Origin: Embiotoca jacksoni
Taxonomy: Eukaryota > Chordata > Actinopteri > Embiotocidae
Direction of reading: 5' to 3'
Assembly: GCA_022577435.1 (NCBI GenBank)
Contig: JAKOON010000018.1
Span: 9,666,096 to 9,730,095, forward strand
DNA length: 64,000 nt
Each line of letters begins with the position of its first letter. The first letter of the stretch is position 1. The translations under genes were made by a program, and so were the position numbers. Of the stretch, positions 48,227-58,540 are shown one piece after another. The notes under the pieces are model-generated. The model had not been told where the DNA came from. It worked only from the letters and a program-made list of their open reading frames with translations, and did not search any database.

Positions 48227-48239
48227 TGTTTGTGTGTGT
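48183..48239. repeat. (TG)n microsatellite
   Basis: About 20 perfect units, then TTTGTG variants. Confidence 0.97.
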
Positions 48240-49139
48240 AGTAGGGAGACACAGGGAGAAATAGATGGTTCAATAGAGCCAAGTTTAGAATCTACTTCAT
48301 AATAGCACCAAGCAATTAAAACCAAAATGGTTGAGATCAAAGGCCGGCTCGCCCAAATTACAAAAAAATAACATGGATAAATACAATCTCTCACTCACTT
48401 CTGGTATTTAACAGAGCAGATAGTTTATTTTTTGTTTGTACAGGATATGAGCTATCCTGCCACCACTGCAACACGGTGGTCATCAAAGCAACCTTCTTCT
48501 TATGCTCACAACACTAAAATTCAATTGAAATAAACAGAGTCAAAGTTTTTATGAAAGTACTTCTGTTGCTAATCCTGAGCAAACATGACAATATTTGTAG
48601 AAATAATAATTCAAGTCAATCCATCCATTATATTTAACATTTGTATATATACACTGTATATACTGTTTGTGTATGGATATAGATAATAAATATATATCAT
48701 CATGGTTATATGTAGATATACAGACAATTACTTGGTTATAAGCGTAGTTGGGGACTCATTCATGCCAGGTCAACCCCCACCCCCACTCTCCCTTTCTTGT
48801 ACCCACCCAAAATCATACAACTCAGCACACACATGCGGTGTGTGCTATCTAACTTGGCAGGCCCCTAACTGTGACCAATTGGTGTGTGTAGAGGGCGGAC
48901 AGTCGGATTATCTGAAGACACAAGCTCCATCTCCCCTGGTTTCCATACTGTTGTTTCAGTCAGTCATTAGAATAACAATAAGCACAATACACACGCTGCC
49001 ATAAGCCCACATCCATCCAATATGCTGTAGCTGCAGGGGTGAAGTCAGGAGATCCAAGTGTGTGCATGTGTGTATATGTGTGTGCATATTTGTCTCGAGC
49101 AAAGAATGGACAAGATGTTAATCACATCCATCTTTGTCT
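48240..49139. other. Unique non-coding sequence
   Basis: Short TATA-rich patch near 48645-48695 and TGTGCATG words near 49060-49090. No gene. Confidence 0.4.
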
Positions 49140-49300
49140 TTGTAGACTATAATCTTTTATAACGCCAACAATAGTGCGTGTGTTGGGGTTTGAGTGTGCG
49201 TGTCACTGTCTAACGATGCAGCGGTGGCGATGGCGGCGCGTGGCGTCCCTATCATGTGGCGAAAAATTGATTAGCCAAGGGTCACACACAGCAGAGCTCG
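49140..49300. other. Candidate element, CpG-rich for the window
   Basis: GCAGCGGTGGCGATGGCGGC followed by GTGGCGAAAAATTGATTAGCC. It is a rare GC- and CpG-dense patch, too short for a CpG island call. Confidence 0.3.
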
Positions 49301-49480
49301 AAGCGCATGTGTTTGTGTGTGTGTATTTCCGTGCCTAAATGTGCGCGCGCTTATGTGCTTGAGTGTTTGCGAGTGTGTGCATAAAATGTGTGTGTCGTCA
49401 GACCTCCTAAGCTGAATATTGATGTATTGATCAGGCGCTTGTGTTGCTTAAAGCCATTTGCTCCTCGGGGAGTCCTTCTA

Positions 49481-49529
49481 ACACACACACACACACACAG
49501 ACAGACGTGCACGCACGCACGTGCGCGCG

Positions 49530-49582
<53 letters not shown>
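49481..49582. repeat. (CA)n array with CG palindrome
   Basis: Two CA blocks flank CGTGCGCGCGCACG (49520-49533), a perfect 14-base palindrome of alternating purine and pyrimidine. Strong Z-DNA composition over most of 100 bases. Confidence 0.95.
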
Positions 49583-49584
<2 letters not shown>

Positions 49585-49842
49585 CATGGGTATTGACAAC
49601 TGTGTCATCTTTTCTGTGAGGACAATTGCTGACAACCAGCGTTGTTTCTCGTCATATTGTGTCATTGTCTTATCGGACAGAGGCAGAGTGCTGCTACAAA
49701 GCGCACCTGCCACACGTCCATTCACTGGGATGCTAATGCAAGCTCAAGAACATAATACTATTACAAAACATAATAGGCTTTTGGCCCACCTATTGGCCCT
49801 CTACATGCGCTACTGTATTGTCATAATGACGGCATACGCCAG

Positions 49843-49843
<1 letters not shown>
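49583..49843. other. Unique sequence between CA and GT arrays
   Basis: Balanced, repeat-free; GACAATTGCTGACAACC and GCATGGGTATTGAC. Possibly regulatory but without strong motif clustering. Confidence 0.3.

Positions 49844-49887
<44 letters not shown>
49844..49887. repeat. (GT)22 microsatellite
   Basis: Perfect run ending in TTTTT. Confidence 0.97.
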
Positions 49888-49889
<2 letters not shown>

Positions 49890-50014
49890 TAAGGGGGTTT
49901 AAAGTGAACTGTCAATAAGAGAAGAACAAAAGTCAAGAGGATGAAATGAACCTAACACCTGGTCAAAGCTCTTGGTGTCAGCTTTTGTGTAAAAACTCAT
50001 CACAGGATTTTAGT

Positions 50015-50177
50015 AAGTACAAGGTGGTCGCTGGTCATGTGGTCAAGAAACATACCATGTAATAGCAACCTCCCTGGTTTGATTCTGGCTGAGGAGTTTT
50101 GTTGCACATCGTACACATCGCTCTCTCTTCACATGTCCTGTTTGTCACTATCAAATAAAAAGGCAACATGTCAAAAC
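50015..50177 (+). mobile_element. tRNA-headed SINE-like element, copy A
   Basis: A Pol III B-box-like GGTTTGATTCT lies at 50076-50086, with an A-box-like GTGGTCAAGA about 35 bases upstream. The body (TTGCACATCG...CTCTCTCTTCACATGTCCTG) ends in CTATCAAATAAAAAGGCAA. This layout, including the CTATCAAATAAA-type tail, matches a common teleost repeat as I remember it. A second, reversed copy is at 53.0-53.2 kb. Ends are approximate. Confidence 0.6.
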
Positions 50178-50358
50178 AGAGCTTTAAAAATGAGCAAACC
50201 TAAAAAGAAACATTGCTTAAGTCAAGATCCTGCAAGTTCAACCGAATGGCACAAATGACATCACAATTATATGTTGGTGTAGCAGCTTAGTAATCAGGAT
50301 GTACTATAAATGGAGCTGAATGGAGTGAGTAAAGTCCATCTGTCTGTTATATTATTAT

Positions 50359-50547
50359 CAGTGTTTCCCACACATAGACTTTACTTGGGCGGGCTGCCAA
50401 GGTGTATTGACAGCCGCCAAATTATGCTTGGCAATCCATTTCAGCATTTTTTTATTTGTTCATTTTTTAATCTGTCTTTGAGAACAACGCGATCGATTAA
50501 TGAGTGGACAATCTCCCCTTGCTCACGTCCACCTGTGTCTGCTCCAC

Positions 50548-50582
<35 letters not shown>

Positions 50583-50865
50583 TGAGGGTTGATTTTCGCC
50601 CTTCGTGAAACACGCAGAGATCAGAGGACAAAAACTGGTGCATCGTCAATGTCTGTAAAACGCAGCAGAGACTCTCAAACTGAACTGAAAAGAAACAGGT
50701 GCTCATAAATTAGGTAAATAACATAGTTAGGCCTACAATATTTTCGGATGGACTGCCACAGCGGGCCTAGCCGAAATTGCTAAACTATATGACTCCCATC
50801 TTCACATTCCTTACACACTGTGCCACCCACCACAATAAGTAGACACACAACCAATGGAAAACACT

Positions 50866-50866
<1 letters not shown>
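50359..50866. mobile_element. Non-autonomous hAT-type element, complete
   Basis: Starts CAGTGTTTCCCACACATAG and ends CAATGGAAAACACTG; the termini are inverted repeats (CAGTGTTTCCC against CAGTGTTTTCC). Both flanks are ATT-rich, so the expected 8-base target duplication (ATTATTAT) is compatible but not unique. An internal (GT)15 (50550-50579) has expanded within it. No transposase frame. A related truncated copy is at 60.68 kb. Confidence 0.75.

Positions 50867-50896
<30 letters not shown>
50867..50896. repeat. (TTA)10 microsatellite
   Basis: Perfect trinucleotide run starting at the last base of the hAT-type element. Confidence 0.96.
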
Positions 50897-51208
50897 CCAT
50901 TTTAGAGGGTTGCAAGGTGATTGTGTAAACTTTGAATGGTTACTTTGACCAACACATGACATACCCTAGCAACAAGTAAATGAGCGGAGACGCATAACTA
51001 ACAAAGGAGGCCATAGTGAAACATGCTCATTTAAATTTGAATTTAAGGCTTTGCCTCACCGTACAGTCAGAGCTGTGGAAACATCACCATCCAAATTGCT
51101 TACAGTAATCAAACATCACCGAATCAAAACAGAAATCAATGTTTTTCTAATAAGATCAGAAATAATCTCTTAAAATACAACATCAATCACACTGTCATTT
51201 CTAGCTCC

Positions 51209-51211
<3 letters not shown>
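50897..51211. other. Unique non-coding sequence
   Basis: Nothing recognisable. Confidence 0.4.

Positions 51212-51286
<75 letters not shown>
51212..51286. repeat. (TG)37 microsatellite
   Basis: Perfect run of about 75 bases. Confidence 0.98.
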
Positions 51287-51289
<3 letters not shown>

Positions 51290-51719
51290 CCCATGTTAAT
51301 GTAGACTGCCATTTAGATGAATAACCACCAAACAGTGCAATGATTCAGCATCATATGCACTTTATCAATCAAGCGGTGTCTGAGAGGCACAAATGCAATT
51401 AGCTAATGTGTTTGCCTAAACTCATCAGAGGATACAATTAGCAGGGGAAACAGATAACCTCATATCATCTATCAGAGAGGTGGAAGCAAAGGCACAGCAG
51501 GACGGAGGGACAGGAGGTGAGGACAAGGAAGGGAGGCGACAGGAAAGAGGAAGAAAATGTAATGCAAAAGACATAATATGTAAATAGGACAAAAGAATAA
51601 ACGTTGCTGACAAAAAAAAACAAAAAAAAATACGGTCTTATCTATTACACCTAACAATCCATCTCCTGCCCTAGGCCTCCTCCTCCTCCCCCTCTCCCCT
51701 CTCTGTCTCTCTCTCTTTC
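51287..51719. other. Unique with purine- and pyrimidine-rich patches
   Basis: About 51478-51560 is G/A-rich and about 51665-51719 is C/T-rich with CTCCTCCTCC and CTCTCTCT. A-rich run near 51612-51630. Confidence 0.45.
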
Positions 51720-51980
51720 TAATTACAACAGATGGCATTGAAGTGGCAGCCAGAGCATATTTCATCGGCAGGGAATAAAAGCAATTAGACATTCAATTTG
51801 GAGTGTAATTAATCCTACATCAAAGCCTTCATTAGTGATCGCTCGTTAGTGAAACATGCCTCTCTGAGAGGCCCAATAATAGCCCTCTTCGTCAGGGGAT
51901 CAGCGCTAAGAGGGAAATCAAACAAGGTTAAACAAAAGCCATTGTTCCATTGGCAGAGAGACGAAGACAAATGAGGTGGG
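51720..51980. other. Candidate conserved non-coding element
   Basis: Very regulatory in look: CTAATTACAACAG, AAGCAATTAGACATTCAATTTGG, GTGTAATTAATCC, TTCATTAGTGATCGC, then AACAAGGTTAAACAAAAGCCATTGTTCCATTGG. No repeats within it. Confidence 0.45.
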
Positions 51981-53039
51981 GAGGCTGGGGTTCGACTCAC
52001 TATTTTACACACATTTTCCGACCCAAAGCTGTTTTTCTGGTTAGAGGTCTTAACTGTTAAAACTCTGGCTTAATGTGATTGCCTCCTATGTCAGTGCTTC
52101 AGCACTTGAGTTCCCTCTTAGGCCTGGATCACACTTAATGAATTTGAATGTGGCACTCTCTGGTGATAGCTCATTCATTCCAAGTGAGGGAGTCTGTCGC
52201 TTCACCGACATTCTTTTGCAATTGCATTGCTTTACAAGAAAGATTTTCCACTCATTTGATATTAGTTTTTGGAGATCACTTTTTGTTTTTGTACATCTTA
52301 GTTGACAAGCAGTCATCACTGTGCTGAGCATTTCCTAGAAAACAAGTAAACAACAAAATCCATGGCCAATGCTAGAAGCTTTACCTTTGTGGTTTCAGTT
52401 GTGACTTGAAGTGTTTAGTTTGAGTTTCTGTATGTTGTTCTCTGTTGTGTCTTATCAGACATGGCCAATGCTGTCGCTGTCAAAGTAAACTGTTCACCTC
52501 AATCTCTAGGTATCACAAACAACCTGTTGTGTTTGAATACTGCCAGCTTTTGCGATCACAAACCGAAGCCACTTTGTAAATTCACGGTATTTTTGTGTAA
52601 TGTAGGAACAGACTCCCATAATGCAATTAAACAACTAAAAGTGGGAAATCTTATTATAATTCTTATTACTATGTTTGTAATTGTATATCTTGACGTAAGA
52701 CATTTTCTTCAAATCAGTTGTACAATGGTTAATCAATACAAGTCTATGAAACACCTGAGAAAATGAAATATTAAGTGCAACACGGCCATTAAGCAGTTGC
52801 AGTAGTGGGAAAATATCTGATGGTCGCTATAGTATGTGGTTGTTATTGTATTTTGTTATATCAATATATTTTCATGTTGCCCAAACTTTTTTTTTTTAAA
52901 CTGTGGGAAGATTGTATTGTAGGGAGGAAGCCACACAATCATATCAATTTCCATAGTGCTGTATGTTAGGATGGTTTGCAACTTAAATGCAATGGCAGTT
53001 TTTTTTTTTTTTTTCTTTTCTTTTTCAGAGCTATATTTT
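51981..53039. other. Unique non-coding sequence
   Basis: T runs near 52889 and 53000-53014 (the latter just before the SINE-like copy). A 101-codon frame at 52461 has no motif. Confidence 0.4.
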
Positions 53040-53198
53040 TGACCATTTTACCTTCATTAGAAATAAAATAGTGAGAGGAAATGAGACAGGAAGTGTTGGG
53101 AAGAGTAGGGGAGTGACATGTAGTAAAAGGTCCACACCTGCTGGGATTTAAACCAGGGACTCTTCCTTAACCACCCAGTCATTGGGTCGCTCCAGTTT
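53040..53198 (-). mobile_element. tRNA-headed SINE-like element, copy B
   Basis: Read on the minus strand: an A-box-like TGGGTGGTTAAGG, then a B-box-like GGTTTAAATCC (plus-strand 53144-53154), then TACATGTCACTCCCC, CACTTCCTGTCTC and a CTATTTTATTTCTAATGAAGG tail. The order and several words match copy A at 50.0 kb, including a shared TCCCTGGTTT. Diverged, hence old. Confidence 0.6.
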
Positions 53199-54773
53199 TT
53201 AGCAAATTTTAAACCATACTGGTTGTAGTTTTGGCTATTTTTGAACACATTTACTTCTACTTTGTATTTATTCAATTTCTAAAGGCCCCTGTAGACAGTA
53301 CACTCGAGTGCTATTGAAAACATCTTCGAAATCTTGCAAATGGAGCAAGCCTACTGAATGAATGGCGAGCTCAGCTAAACATCACAACGCACCTGAAACT
53401 GTAAAACTAGATTACACTCCCTCATCATGTGAAGGCAGTTTAAGTCAAGACTGACACAAAACCATTACAACCTCTGAACACAGTTAATCCCACTGTATCT
53501 CCTCCACTTTATTTGCTGTAAATTGTTTTCTTGAGTGTTTTCAGCAGCTTTGGTCAAGGCTGTTGTGGTGCAGGTGTCATTTATACACTTGCACAGGTGG
53601 GAAGAGGAGTTTGTTACAGCCTGTATCTCTCCTGCACAGATACTGCTGTCATGGCGTGAAGCATCTTAAACACAAGCTCTTTTATGTTCCCTCTGAGGTT
53701 GTTAAGTTGGGGTCATACCTGTAAAGAGCTTCTTTTTTACACTATATAATCCAGGTTAAATCATGGTGGCATTGTTTGTTACACCTAAAACAGGAATTCT
53801 TTGTTTTCACCAACACAACTTTTCTTTTTTTCATAAAGAAAGTTGGCGGCAGTTGAGCCAACACTATAGCTCAGTACTTCTAAAAGTGTGTGAAATAAAT
53901 ACAAAGAAGCTACTTTCCTCCTGAAAGATCATCTTCTCTCTCTTAAATTTTTCACACTGGTAGGAGACACAATTTGAGGTACGAGAGGCTTCTGGTTAGT
54001 ATAAGTCTTTCTAATAACTGGAGGGATAGTGATGTACAACATACTGTACAAGCACCCAGATACAACCCAAGCCAAACATCCTGGACACACACACATCAAG
54101 CGACGTTATGGTGTGATGTGATGAAACTGGATGAAACATGCTTCAGGTGTTCTCTCCATTTTTTTCTTTTTTTGGGGGGGGATGTGTTGTTTTTATTGAG
54201 CTGTGTGCTTGCGTGTGTCCCCAAGAGGGGGATTCAAATTCAACTCTGATCGGCGAGGAGAGTCAGGTGAAGGGTCGCAGCAAGGAAGAGTACACGCATG
54301 CAAAATTGACATGAGGAGGTGAAGAACGAGGGAAGAACAGGGTGGGGATAAGAAGATGAATAAAACAAAGTCTTGTGTCTGACTCGGGGTGCCTTCAAGA
54401 ATTCCAAGACTTGATTTACTCTAGAGGACGGTTTGTTTGAGTGAGAATGTGCACACTAGTGTATTTTTCCCCATGAATCTGAGACTTTGTGTGTGTGTGC
54501 TGTCTCTGCACGAGAGTAATACAATATCCTTACAGAGGGCAGCACTTGCCGTGCCTGTTGCCCCAGACACACATCCATGATGAGCAGATGAAAAATGAAT
54601 TAAAGAACAACAGAAGAAAGGCAGAATGGCTGAATAAACAATGAAAGAGAGCTGTGGCTCCAAATAGTGGCTAGTGCATATCTGCGTGGGTATATGGATG
54701 TGTGTGTGCACATGAAGGATGTCTTTATTTTATGATTTACACTATGCCCTAGTTTTACGTGTATCTTGATCCC

Positions 54774-54778
<5 letters not shown>
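53199..54778. other. Unique non-coding sequence
   Basis: G8 run near 54174. No gene or further repeat recognised. Confidence 0.4.

Positions 54779-54838
<60 letters not shown>
54779..54838. repeat. (TG)30 microsatellite
   Basis: Perfect run. Confidence 0.97.
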
Positions 54839-55601
54839 TCTCCATTGAATATTTAGGGATTTTGTCCTGGCAGTGGCTGTGTGGTGGACCAGTCTTTTAC
54901 AAAGGAAAAAAAAAAAATCAACTAGCAAGAAGTATAAAATTAGGAAAAAGCTCAAGAAGCTGCAGAATGTTTGCATATGCCTGACGTGTTATTGCGACAT
55001 AAACATATGGAAAATAATACTTTACTGCTGAGAATGATAACCCCATGTTACAAAAAGACATACTGAGGATGAATGCCAACAGACGAAGTGGAGGTTGTAA
55101 GGACAGATGTTTTACAGATTGTAAAGTCCCTCTGACAAATCAGATCCATGTTTTGCATTTTTAACAGAGATTGAGCTTGCACAAAATAACAGAAAGGAGT
55201 CTAACAAAGTTTAGTGTTTTTTTGACTAACATCTGTATTTCTAAAAGAATATAGACAGACACAGGGATGTTAACAAATGAACATAAATAACGTATGTATG
55301 GGTGTGTGTGTCACATTTTTGGGAGAGCACAAAGCCCCATCGCCCCCGCAGAGTAATTAGAGCATTATATTTTGGAGAGACATCTGCCTCAGAAATCCTT
55401 TCCTTTGTCCGTTTCTTTTTCCTCTCCCTCGCTGCCTGTTTGGTAGCAGCGAGGATTTAGGAGGATGTACAGTTTGTCATTTGGCCAGTGAGACAGATAC
55501 TAAGAGTTTTGGCTGTGACTTATTTGAGCTAATGGTCCAGAACATTGTGAGCACCCCCACACCCAGAGGCAATTTCGTAGGCGCACTGGGCCGGTACAAA
55601 T
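54839..55601. other. Unique non-coding sequence
   Basis: Balanced from about 55320 (AGAGTAATTAGAGCATTATATTTTGG). No gene. Confidence 0.35.
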
Positions 55602-55772
55602 GGCCCGTGGTATACCTCCGTGGTCAACACACACACATGCCAGGCCCACGTACGCGCACACATCAGCATGCACGTACACCTACTCTCACATGTACACGCA
55701 CGCAAAGCAGTCACAAATTCACACCTCTCCCCATACCCACTATCTATGTGTCCCACGGAGGCCATACCGGCC
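55602..55772. repeat. Inverted repeat enclosing CA-rich sequence
   Basis: GGTATACCTCCGTGG (55609-55623) pairs with CCACGGAGGCCATACC (55753-55768) with one mismatch and one bulge. The loop of about 129 bases is decayed CA-rich DNA (ACACACATGCC, ACGTACGCGCACAC). Could be an unclassified foldback element or a coincidence of a split element. Confidence 0.5.
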
Positions 55773-56926
55773 AATGTTCAAACTGTGATAAATTCCACGT
55801 ATAGCTACATATAAACAAGAGGGAGGGTGCGAGAGGGAGGAGAAATAATCAGACTGTCAGACACAGGCAGAGACACAGTGTGAGATACAAATAATGGAAA
55901 AGGAATGCGAGGAATATACAGAGGAAGAGGGAGATGGACAAGCATATCAAGAGAGAGGAAATGAATACGAAAGGGAAGGTAAGCTGAAGGCTGCTGCGAG
56001 GCAGGTCTGGTGAAGTGGAAGAAACTTCTAGAAGAAGAAACATTGAGTATCTGTGATTAGACTGTCTGACTACATTTCTGCAGTGATTTGGTGGCTGAGA
56101 AGCCCACTAATTCTCTCTGAAAAGTCCACTCCAGAGGAGACACTTCAGCACAACATTTAGGATATCTGAACTCTCCAGCAAGAGGCCGGAATGGCTGGTC
56201 AATTATTTCCTCCTGGTGAGGACAGACAAGTCAAGCTGGAGCATTAAGTACACAAACACGCACTGACATGAGTGCATAAGCGCATACAAGCACATACACA
56301 TAAACCGTAGAGCGATAGCATTTCCTATTTTTCAAAGCACTGTATCTCTCCACACAAAGAGTACGCACAAAACAATAGCAACACCATGAAACCAAGTTGA
56401 AAAAAGACTATTTTAGAAGCCTGAAGTGAGTGGATACAGGTTGTATTGTATTTGCCAGAGGTGCCTAACACTCCTGTGGCGTGCTTGGAAGTGGTGTGGG
56501 ATGACATTATCATACATTACAGATGGCTGTAACAGAAATACGGAGAAAAGGCCTTGTTTCAATTTGGTTAGAAGATGGCAGTGGAAGTACATGTTTTAGA
56601 CCCGGAGTGTGAAAACCAGAGGTTAGGATTAGCCGTGTCGCAGGTTTGTTTTCGGGTATCAGTTACCAAAGTAACAGACACACTTGGTTTACTCATTAAT
56701 TTGTTACTATTCCTCCTGCAATAACTTCCAGGACACCTAACATTATAATAAGTGTGTCTTAAGATGTGTTTTTTTGATCGGATTGTAATAACTGAACATG
56801 TTCACTGATACTTTTATATTAAGATACATTTTTTAAATTCCAAAACAAACTCCAAAACAAGCCATCTTCTAAACATCACCAATGTTGCCTTTTTCATGTT
56901 TGCTGACATTTTATGTCTTTGTGCAG

Positions 56927-56928
<2 letters not shown>
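55773..56928. other. Unique sequence with a purine-rich start
   Basis: About 55815-56000 is G/A-rich (GAGGGAGGGTGCGAGAGG). The remainder is unremarkable. Confidence 0.4.

Positions 56929-56975
<47 letters not shown>
56929..56975. repeat. (AC)23 microsatellite
   Basis: Perfect run. Confidence 0.97.
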
Positions 56976-56977
<2 letters not shown>

Positions 56978-57663
56978 AACATACACACACTCAGCATGCA
57001 TACAAAGACTAAGTGCTCTTACAGTGACAAACTGTCTGGCCGTGGCACAAATCAGACAGCCATATCACCATGGTAGCACATGATGATGTCAAGGTGTTCT
57101 AAGGTCTTTGTGTTTGTGTTTGTATTTGTGTTTGTGCATTTGTCTCGGTGCATTTCTATAAGAAGAAAGGGATCCAAAAAAAAGATGTATATGGGTTACA
57201 TTTAGTTTTTTGTTCAGCTAACTGCATTTTCATAATCCTTATGTTGTTGTTGTTGTTTTTTTGTTGTTTTTTTTGGTCAACTTCAGAATATAAAATATAA
57301 TATAACACGATAATCTTGTGTAAGAAGGGGCCCTTATAATTTAGGCATATTCTCAATTAGCACCATAGAGTTGAAAGCTGGGTTTGCACAGTTTTATGAC
57401 CACTACTGATGACTACTGAGCTGGATGTGCTCATTGTAAATGAACAGGACATGTACAGTCGATAATGTCTCCTCCATTACAGAATGTTCTGTGAACTCTG
57501 CTTTGTACAGTTAAGGTCCACTTTAACCAAGTTGCATGTCTTGAAAACCTCCTAATGATGGAGGAAAATGTACAACACTGCCCATAGTTTAGTTGGACTT
57601 ATGCTGTCAGTGACACCGTGTTTCATAAAGGGCAATTTTTTTTAGCAGTTCTATTTAAGTTTA
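56976..57663. other. Unique sequence with (TTTGTG)n and (TTG)n patches
   Basis: A short hexanucleotide array, TTTGTG with variants, lies at about 57107-57140, and TTG/T-rich runs at about 57244-57275. Confidence 0.5.
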
Positions 57664-57845
57664 TGGTGCGTTCAAGAGCAACCAGGAAATGTGAAAGTTC
57701 CCATCTCTGAGTGGGAGAAAACACCTGAACACATGTCAAACTGGGAATATCCCATGAGGAAAGTGGGAGGTCTTTTTGAGTATTTGTGAAGTCGGATGTT
57801 CCCAAATGGGAACTTTTAAACTTCCCAGCTACCAAAAAGCACTAT
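57664..57845. repeat. Probable degenerate DNA-transposon relic
   Basis: GGTGCGTTCAAGAGCAACCAGG, GAAAGTTCCCATC, GTGAAGTCGGATGTTCCC and GGGAACTTTTAAACTTCCC resemble, from memory, fish elements made of GTTC/AAGTCGGA words with internal inverted copies. Boundaries uncertain. Confidence 0.35.
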
Positions 57846-58289
57846 TAGAATGGCATTTTTGAATGTATATGAAATGACAAACAGGTGATTGGTCTAATAA
57901 TAATTTGTGAAAAACATTATTAAGTGAAATTCATGACATTTAATAATTGTCATTTAAAGTCATAGTAAAATGAAACTGCATGTTGCGCCCACAGCTGTCA
58001 TTTAACAGATTGTCTGCTTCCATATCGTTTTCCAGCCTAATCCATTGAATATCTCACACGTAAGCATGCTGTCATGCGATACGCACACCTCCCAACTCCC
58101 CATCACACACTCATTCCCCCATCACTAGCCTCAAGGATCTCATGAGGACGTTCAAAGGTTGCATGATTAATAATATTATTTTTTTTCACTCAAAGCAGAG
58201 GCAGAGAAGACAAAAATATAAAGTCAGGTTAGACTTGTTAAATTTAGCATGCTTCTAATTTTGTTCTGTCCTGCACATTTGAAAATATA
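57846..58289. other. AT-rich unique sequence
   Basis: Nothing recognisable. Confidence 0.4.
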
Positions 58290-58540
58290 ATTAAGCAGGA
58301 TAGTTCTAAAGCACTGCAGGGTATGTCCTTGCAATGGTCAGATCAGAGTACAGTGGAGCCAGAGTAGACGCTGTTAATTTTATTTTCATTTATTAGCACA
58401 TATCTCCTGGAGGTATTTAGACTAATGAGGTTTCAAAGGGCCTTGGCTGAGGTATATGTGCCCTGTCATTATTGATTTCACTGAACACTGACTGTGATGA
58501 GGACAATACACACCGCCCTGTTGGGTTGCTTATGAGAAAT
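58290..58540. other. Candidate conserved non-coding element
   Basis: GCTGTTAATTTTATTTTC, GACTAATGAGGTTTC, GTCATTATTGATTTC in a repeat-free, balanced stretch. Confidence 0.35.

Noticed and set aside
49388..49918. 176-codon frame
   Set aside because: Spans a CA array and a GT array; the intervening residues match nothing known.
50076..50086. B-box resemblance to a tRNA gene
   Set aside because: No cloverleaf or anticodon arm can be drawn; the body and tail identify a SINE-like repeat.
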